64,000 nucleotides of DNA from NCBI GenBank assembly GCA_964019135.1, contig OZ025265.1, forward strand, positions 19,815,143 through 19,879,142, given 5' to 3'. This DNA is from Arenicola marina (lineage: Eukaryota; Annelida; Polychaeta; Arenicolidae). Under the pieces are notes generated by a model. That model was given only the letters and a program-made list of their open reading frames with translations. It did no database searches and was not told where the DNA came from. The position numbers were made by a program, and so were the translations under genes. Positions 39,543 through 48,500 of the stretch are shown here, piece by piece; the stretch's first letter is position 1, and each line of letters starts with the position of its first letter.

Positions 39543-42500
39543 CAGTCGGGATACGCCGCCCAGGCAGCGTCTGGACAAGGCAGTCAGCAAGCGGCTCAAC
39601 AGACGTACCAAGCACCGAACTACGCCGCACAACAACAGCCGTACCCGGGCCAGCCTTACCAGTCACTCCAAAACCAGTATTCCCAAGCCCAGCCGCAAAC
39701 CATGCGGCCGACGTCCATTGCCCAGCAACAGTATCCAGGGCAACAACAACAGCAGCCCGTGACGTATCCCCAGCAACAGCCGTCGTCTCACCAGCCGTTG
39801 GAGTCTCCTGTTCAAGCAACCTTGCCATCTCCGTTACACCCCGCGCCTGCGCAGTCGGCTCCGCTTCCCGTAGGGGAAGCAAATCCGGAAAAAACTGCCT
39901 CCGCCGATAATAAGAAGGAAGCGGCGCGACCCGCGTCGCTCACTTCCGGCGTCAATGATAGCGCGCGGTCCGCCGCCGGAAGTAACATGACTTCTGGTAC
40001 TCACCCTCGTTCCGGTGACCCATCGGGATGCCATTCGGCGACCCCGACGCCGGTGCCGATATCCTCCTCCACGTCCGCTTCCTCCTCCCTGGACGACATC
40101 CTGTCCTCGAGTCTGGATGGATCCAGAGACGCCTCGGGGTCCGGAAGCAGCGTCCTGACGCCCAAGGTCATCACCGAGGAGGACATCCGGCGCCAGAAGG
40201 AGGAGGAGCTCAAGATTCACAGCCTGAAGCACGCGTCACGTGACTCGTACGTCGAGCAGGACGTTCTGGATCGGTTCGTGGCGGAAGTGGAGAAGTTCGA
40301 GAAGATGGTGGAAGGACTCACGAAGCAAACGCTGAGTGGCCCCACCCCGCTGGACAAAGAGTGGAAGGTGAGTGTTCACTACATGTTCATACTCCGCTCT
40401 GCACATACACAACTTCGCTAATCGTAGTTCCAATTTTGCCACCGTGAGGCGCCACTGCATGTGCAATGCATTCTGGGTATTATCTTTGCGAGATGTCAAG
40501 ATGGCGTCATCGCATGACAACGTATTTTGTAGACATTTTAACATAAAATAGTGTCATCTATGTAACGGAACAGTTACGTAATCTGAATGTGAGTTAGATA
40601 TGCTCTTTTTTACACATGCCTTGCCAATAACGTGGGAATATGGTATTTATCTCCATAGAAAAATTCAATATAACGGGAAAATATTTCCCATAACTCTTTG
40701 CGCCAGTCTCGATTTTTCCGTCAAGCATTGTTTCAGCATAGCTCAAGTAGTACTTACATTTACTACAATTTCTTCCATGTGAGGGCGAATCATTGTTTCA
40801 GCATAGCTCAAGTAGTACTTACATTTACTACAATTTCTTCCATGTGTTGGCGAATCATTGTTTCAGCATAGCTCAAGTAGTACTTACATTTACTACAATG
40901 TCTTCCATGTGAGGGCGAATCATTGTTTCAGCATAGCTCAAGTAGTACTTACATTTACTACAATTTCTTCCATGTGTTGGCGAATCATTGTTTCAGCATA
41001 GCTCAAGTAGTACTTACATTTACTACAATTTCTTCCATGTGAGGGCGAATCATTGTTTCAGCATAGCTCACGTGTTACTCACGCCTAACTTTTACCACAA
41101 TAATACATTTCGTCGGCTCTAACATGGTAGATGGACCCCCGAACGGCTGCTTTGTAACGTAGCTGACAACCCACTGATGTCAACTATAACCGACTCCAGG
41201 TCTATCATGATATGTGAATATTGTGATGGATAACTGAAGCAGATTTTAGTTAATACACATTTTTGTGCAACGATTCGCTGGTATTTATCAATTACGTCAT
41301 CCATCTATTTGATGATCTTAATGTTTCCAGTGTCTTCGACAACTTTCATGCACATATAGAATACATTTCATTGGACATTTTCGTGCAGGATTAAGGATCC
41401 CCGTATTTAGGTGCCTTGCATCATCAGGGGTCGAACCCTAGTCTGTTGATTTGAAGCTGTGTGCTATCACCAGAGCAGCGAAGGCATATCTTTCAGACTG
41501 ATAATTTTATATAGAAGTACGAATTTCATTCATTTAATAATATTAGTAACATCGCATTATTTATGTTTTTCAAATCTCCGTACGTTTTAAAGCGTTGTGG
41601 TCTGTCGGCGTCGGTACGAACGTAATGTATGACCCGTATGCACCGCAGTTTACCACGTATTGCCGGTTCTACCCTTCTTCCCCGGGCTTGTAAGTGCGCA
41701 CCGCATAATTACGCAACGACGTTTGTACGGAATTTCGGGTCCGGCGGTTTGAATGATGCAGGCGTGCAGGTCGTCGGGCATTGTGTATTAGTATAACTGA
41801 TGCGTGGTGTTCCTTGTATTATCGCTGCTCAGGAGCTGAGCGACTCCCAGGAGAGGGCTGCCCGCCAGCAATCGATGGCAATAGCAAGGTGCTACCCCAT
41901 GAAGAACAGAGATGCGGACCTAATGCCTTGTAAGTGGCTGAAACAGAACTGAAAACAGTATTTGCGTTCTTGCTATCTTATTCTTTGTGTCCTTACAATC
42001 GTATTCTTTCTGTCTTTACAATCTTATTCTTTCTGTCCTTACAATCTTATTCTTTATGTCATTACAATCTTATCCTTTCTGTCCTTACAATCTTATTCTT
42101 TATGTCCTTACAATCTTATTATTTATGTTCTAGCAATCTTATTGTTTTTGTCCTTATAATCTTATTCTTTGTGTCCTTACAATCTTATTCTTTGTGTCCT
42201 TACAATCTTATTCTTTATGTCCTTAAAATCTTATTTTTTCTGACCTTAAAATCTTATTCTTTCTGTCCGTACAATCTTATTCTTTCTCTGCTTACAATCT
42301 TATTTTTTGTGTCCTTAAAATCTTATTCTTTATGTCCTTACAATCTTATTCTTTGTGTTCTTACAATTTTATTCTTTTTGTCCTTATAATCGTATTTTTT
42401 ATGTCCTTACCATCTTATTCTCTGTGTCCTTACAATATTATTCTTTGTGTCCTCACAATTTTATTCTCCATGTTTTTGCAATCTTATTCTCCGTGTTCTT

Positions 42501-45500
42501 GCAATCTTAATCTCTGTGTCCTTACAATCTTATCCTTTGTGTCTTTACAATTTATTCTCCATGTCCTTACAATCTTATTTTCTCTGTCCTGACAATCTTA
42601 TTCTTTGTGTCCTTACAATCGTATCCTTTGTGTCTTTGCAATCTTATTCCTTGTGTGCTTGCAATATTATTCTTTGTGTCCTTATAATCTTATTCTTTGT
42701 GTTCTTACAATCTTATTATTTGATAAATAAACATGTGCCTTAATGGTAATAATACATTTTATATCATGATTTATGCTTTCAAATCTGACTAATGACGCAG
42801 CAAAATGGGGACAAGAGGAAGACTTCCGCGTTTGAATGCCGTAACAAATGAAGATATAATTCCATACTTTTCGGAAAGTTCAAACAGTATGTCAAATAAT
42901 ATATTTTCATTGCGTTACAATGCCTGATATGGGTCAAAAATGTCTGCTTAAACTGTTTTAGTTTGAAAACTGTTCCTTCCTTTCCTGCGCTGTAGATGAC
43001 AGCACACGAGTTGTCTTAACCGGAAGTAAGGATGACTACATCAACGCCAGTCATCTCGGGGTGAGTACGGCCTGGTATGACATGTGTTAGGGCATTGTGT
43101 AGGATGACTTCAACTGTTGGGGGTCGCTCTTGAGGCCTGGTAGGTAGCGCGTTCGGCTATTGTCGAGTGTGCTGTGATAGGCCAGCCCAAACGGCTGGTG
43201 CGTGGTTCGAATCCCACCTGTGCAGTGTGTAGTTTGTACTGGATACAGATCCCATGTCTTTCTTCACAAACAGTGAACAGACAGGCCGGCGCGACAGCTC
43301 AGTGGGCTAGAGCGCTCGCTTTGAGTGCTCTGGTCACCTGAGAGCCTAACGGCACGTGGGTCGGTGGTTCGAGCCCCACTGTGGCCATGTCTGTGTGGTC
43401 GCAGGATAAAGATCCCATGTGTAGGGGGTTATCCCCGGGACATGGCTCCACTCTCCCTTCCTTCTCCCATTGACCCGATATGACCAAAAGAGGTTAAAGC
43501 GTCCTGAATAACCAACCAACCACAAACAGTAGGAGGGCACTCCCGGAGACGATGTTCCTCGTTGTCTTGACTCTTCCGTTTGTCGCGATATGACGTACAC
43601 AAAATGTAGCGTAGATTTATTACTGAACTCAATCAGTCAATCAAATCTCAACTTCTGTTTTAGCGAGAGTTTCTAAATCAATGGACGTTGATAGCACACT
43701 TACGTTATTTCGTTCTTTTATCCTTTCACATTTTAATTATTGTCCCGTTGTATGGCATTTTTGTGATATGAAAAATATGCGTAAGATTGAAAAGATACAG
43801 GAGCGGGTATGGAGGTATGTGTTTAATGACTTTAGATCAGAATACGCAGAGTTGAGGAAGAGAGCGGGTAGACCATTGCTATATACGATTGCGCTGCATA
43901 TCATTAGAAGTTTACAAGAGTATCAACCAGATTGGGCCCAGTTTTCTTCATGACATGTATAACGTGAAGGGAAACAATTACATTTTAAAAAATGGGCCAA
44001 ATATATTTATCCCACGCGTTAAGACAACAGCTTATGACCATAATTCATTGAAGTATCAAGGTAGCCAGCGATGGAACATGCTCAACAAGGAAACGAAGTT
44101 AGCCAAATCTGCAAAGGAATTTAAAACAACGCTGTCAACCTCGGATGTGTTCTTGTGTCACTGTAATTCATGCACATTATGTAACATAGCTAATGGGTAA
44201 GGTTTTATGAGATGCAAAGGTTGTTATATTTTCATTGTCATATGTATATATATCTCATCCGCTCATGTCATTTTATCATTGTCGGTCAATAGCACGTGTG
44301 CTAATGTTAATTGTTGAGTTTTACATACCGACGTTAAATAAAACTTTATCTTATCTTATCTTATACCGATATGTGTCATATTGCTACAAATGGGAGTGGT
44401 CAGTGTGTCATCCGTCTGTAATGCAGCCATCCATATTCCTAAGGAAATCGTATCTTATCCAACGAGAATCATCTCGTCTACATGATATGTTCCTGTGGCC
44501 TATTTCACAAACATGGTTTAGCCGGCTAGGGGCTTAGTCTGCTAAAATCGTCCAGGGTAAATTTAGCCTACGAAGCCCCGTAGTCGTCTATACTACGTTT
44601 TTGAAATCTGCCACTGTTCTTTAATATTAATGACCAATAAAAGATTTTGCAAAAATCGGAAAATGTACGATTGACGTTTATGCTAGCACGATAAATTTAT
44701 ATTTTTTAACGCTTGAGTACGTCTTTATTAGTATCCAAATAAGCTCTAAACGATAATGAAATACTAATTATAGATGTCTTACCATTTTTTTTCTGACCAG
44801 GACCTGTCGCCATCTTGCCCAAAGTTCATCGCGACGCAGGCGCCCCTCCCGCACACGACGACCGACTTCTGGCAGATGGTGCTCGAGCAGGGCACGGAAG
44901 TGATCGTCTGCCTCTCGCCGACGCGGGAACTCTGCGACCGCAGCCCCGTGTACTGGCCGACCGAGCGCGGCCAGACGCTCCACTACGGTCCCTTCTCCCT
45001 CTCGCTGCAGTCAGCCAAGACCAAGGCCTCCTGGGTGGAGAGCATACTGATGCTAAGTCATAAGGAGGTGGGTGGAGAGCATACTGACGCTGAGTCATGA
45101 GGAGGTGGGTGGAGAGCATACTGACGCTGAGTCATAAGGAGGTGGGTGGAGAGCATACTGACACTGAGTCATAAGGAGGTGGGTGGAGAGCATACTGACA
45201 CTGAGTCATAAGGAGGTGGGTGGAAAGCATACTGGCGCTGAGCCATTAGGAGGTGGGTGAAGAGCCTACTGGCGCTGAGCCATAAGGAGGTGGGTGGAGA
45301 GCATACTGACACTGAGTCATAAGGAGGTGGGTGGAGAGCATACTGATACTGAGTCATAAGGAGGTGGGGGGAGAGCATACTGACACTGAGTCATAAGGAG
45401 GTGGGTGGAGAGCATACTGACACTGAGTCATAAGGAGGTGGGTGGAGAGCATACTGACACTGAGTCATAAGGAGATGGGTGGAGAGCATACTGACACTGA

Positions 45501-48500
45501 GTCATAAGGAGGTGGGTAGAGAGCATACTGACACTGAGTCATAAGGAGGTGGGTGGAGAGCTGACTGACGCTGAGCCATAAGGAGGTGGGTGGAGAGCAT
45601 ACTGACGCTGAGTCATAAGGAGGTGGGTGAAGAGCATACTGACGCTGAGTCATAAGGAGGTGGGTGGAGAGCATACTGACACTGAGTCATAAGGAGGTGG
45701 GTGGAGAGCATACTGACACTGAGTCATAAGGAGGTGGGTGGAGAGCATACTGACACTGAGTCATAAGGAGGTGGGTGGAGAGCATACTGACACTGAGTCA
45801 TAAGGAGATGGGTGGAGAGCATACTGACACTGAGTCATAAGGAGGTGGGTAGAGAGCATACTGACACTGAGTCACTAGATTTGTCAAGCGTAGCTTGAGA
45901 GGGAAGACGAAAATCGGGGTATAGGTGCAACTGACCTTGACCCGATAACTATGAAAGGTCGCAGATAAAGTTCAGAGGCCGTATTAATAAACCCGCGTAT
46001 AACATAGCTGGAGGATAGCGAGAACGTATGAATCTCAAAAAAAGTCACTGAGCGTCAAATCCGTACCGAACGAGGTCTATTGCGAAATCGGTCACCGCGC
46101 TGGCAGTCATTTGGCCTGTCGATGCTTCACAATGGGATTGGCCATGTTAAAGTAAGATCATTTTTTTGCGTCATAACTACCGGTTCGATTTCGATGGGAT
46201 TTGGCACACATGATGTCAGTAATATTAGGACATATTCCACCACACATATTTAATCTAACTACATGCATGTTGTCACATCGGTTTTTGTATCATTTTCATT
46301 AAGTGAAAATTAGATCATCTAATAACTCGAAAACTATAAATGTGACGTGAAATCTGAGACCACATTTCCTTTGCGCCTCACTCTGAGGAATACTCTGAAA
46401 CAAACCGCGGATCTCTAGACCCAATATTAACGGAGTTACTGCTAAAATCATGTTCCGTGACCTTGACCTTGATTTGACCTTGACCTTTTATGCGTGACCT
46501 GGATCAGTATCGTCATCCGACCCTAAATACTAATCTTATGTCCTATGCAAAGCGTCGTTTGTCTCACTTGTACCCTTCATGGAGAAATTGAGGAGCCATT
46601 TTCCCGCCAAAATCCTCTCATAGGGGTCAATGTTAAAGTTTAAGAATTTTTTGCATAAAAAAACTATTCGGGCGATTTGCAAAATTTAAAGACGACATAC
46701 AAGGTACTGATAGGCCTAATGCGTGAAATAATTTGCAGCGCGAATAAATGGAAACTGTGAACGTTATAGCGACTTGTCCGATTTTTGGTCCTATCTATCA
46801 ATGGTTAAGCGAATTTCAAAAAATTCCTGTGACCTTGAAATTTGACCTACATTGCCCATCTGATAATTGGGCCTGACGATGGCCACTCCGCATCTTTTTG
46901 TGAATTTGGAAGTCGATATCGTGAGGCGTTGGAGAGATAATGCGTGACAAGACAAACAGACAGACAGACAGACAAACCGAACACACCGACATAAGACGAA
47001 AATCGCAGATTTTCGTCTTAATAAGGAGGTGGGTGGAGAGCTGACTGACGCTGAGCCATAAGGAGGTGGGTGGAGAGCATACTGACGCTGAGTCATAAGG
47101 AGGTGGGTGAAGAGCATACTGACGCTGAGTCATAAGGAGGTGGGTGGAGAGCATACTGACACTGAGCCATAAGGAGGTGGGTGGAGAGCTTACTGACGCT
47201 GAGTCATAAGGAGGTGGGTGGAGAGCTGACTGACGCTGAGTCATAAGGAGGTGGGTGGAGAGCATACTGACACTGAGTCATAAGGAGGTGGGTGGAGAGC
47301 ATACTGACACTGAGTCATAAGGAGGTGGGTGGAGAGCTGACTGACGCTGAGTCATAAGGAGGTGGGTGGAGAGCTTACTGACACTGAGTCATAAGGAGGT
47401 GGGTGGAGAGCATACTGACACTGAGTCATAAGGAGGTGGGTGGAGAGCATACTGACGCTGAGCCATAAGGAGGTGGGTGGAGAGCATACTGACGCTGAGT
47501 CATAAGGAGGTGGGTGAAGAGCATACTGACGCTGAGCCATAAGGAGGTGGGTGAAGAGCTTACTGACGCTGAGCCATAAGGAGGTGGGTGGAGAGCATAC
47601 TGACACTGAGCCATAAGGAGGTGGGTGGAGAGCATACTGACGCTGAGCCATAAGGAGGTGGGTGGAGAGCTGACTGACGCTGAGCCATAAGGAGGTGGGT
47701 GGAGAGCATACGGACGCTGAGTTATAAGCAGGTGGGTAAAGAATGTTTACTTGTAGCATTGTCTTGATATGGAATTACTATGTCCACTTATTATTTTGCC
47801 TAGTTTTGTAGCTTTATTATTGATGAAACTTGATTTTTTTGCAGACTAAACATTCTCGGTCAATCGTCCACCTACAGTTGCTCCTCTGGCCCGCATTGTA
47901 AGTACACAAGATATTTATAACTAAATGATCCGTCATATTTGTGAAAGCACGACTGGCCCAAAAATTCCTGGAAAAAAAGTTATCTTTATCAAACTTTCAG
48001 GGGAATGGCATATAATGTATAGAATTAACTGATTGGGTTTAACTTCTTCCAGAAGGATTTTCTTGGCATGGAATATTTTACATGGACCTTAAGTTTGTAA
48101 AAAAATGCTGACACTGTGCAATTACTAAGATAACGACTCTGTCTGAATGTGTCTTTCACAGGGGCGTTCCCGCCAGCCCCAGTCAGCTGCTACAGTTCAT
48201 TGGCGAGGTCCACATGTTCTATATGCAGCAGCGCAGCTTGATGAAGCCCGTCATCGTGCAGTGCAGGTACAGTACACTGAACCATGTGCGCTTATAGCTG
48301 TGTATTCGATATATATGTTTATTTTAACAAGCAAAAAAAATAGAAAAATGCAAGAAATACAGTGAATATTACCTACTGACAAGACAACGAGAACGTCAAG
48401 CGTAGCTTGAGAAGGGAGACGAAAATCTGGGGATAAGTGCAACTGGAATATATATAGCGAGTGCCGACTATGTACATGCATTACTGACAGAGTATAGGCC

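Noticed and set aside
41934-42743. Hydrophobic frames (LILCVLTILFF repeats) suggesting a membrane protein
   Set aside because: These come from the 22-bp T-rich repeat in intron 18; the hydrophobicity is a result of TTA/CTT/TTC codons.
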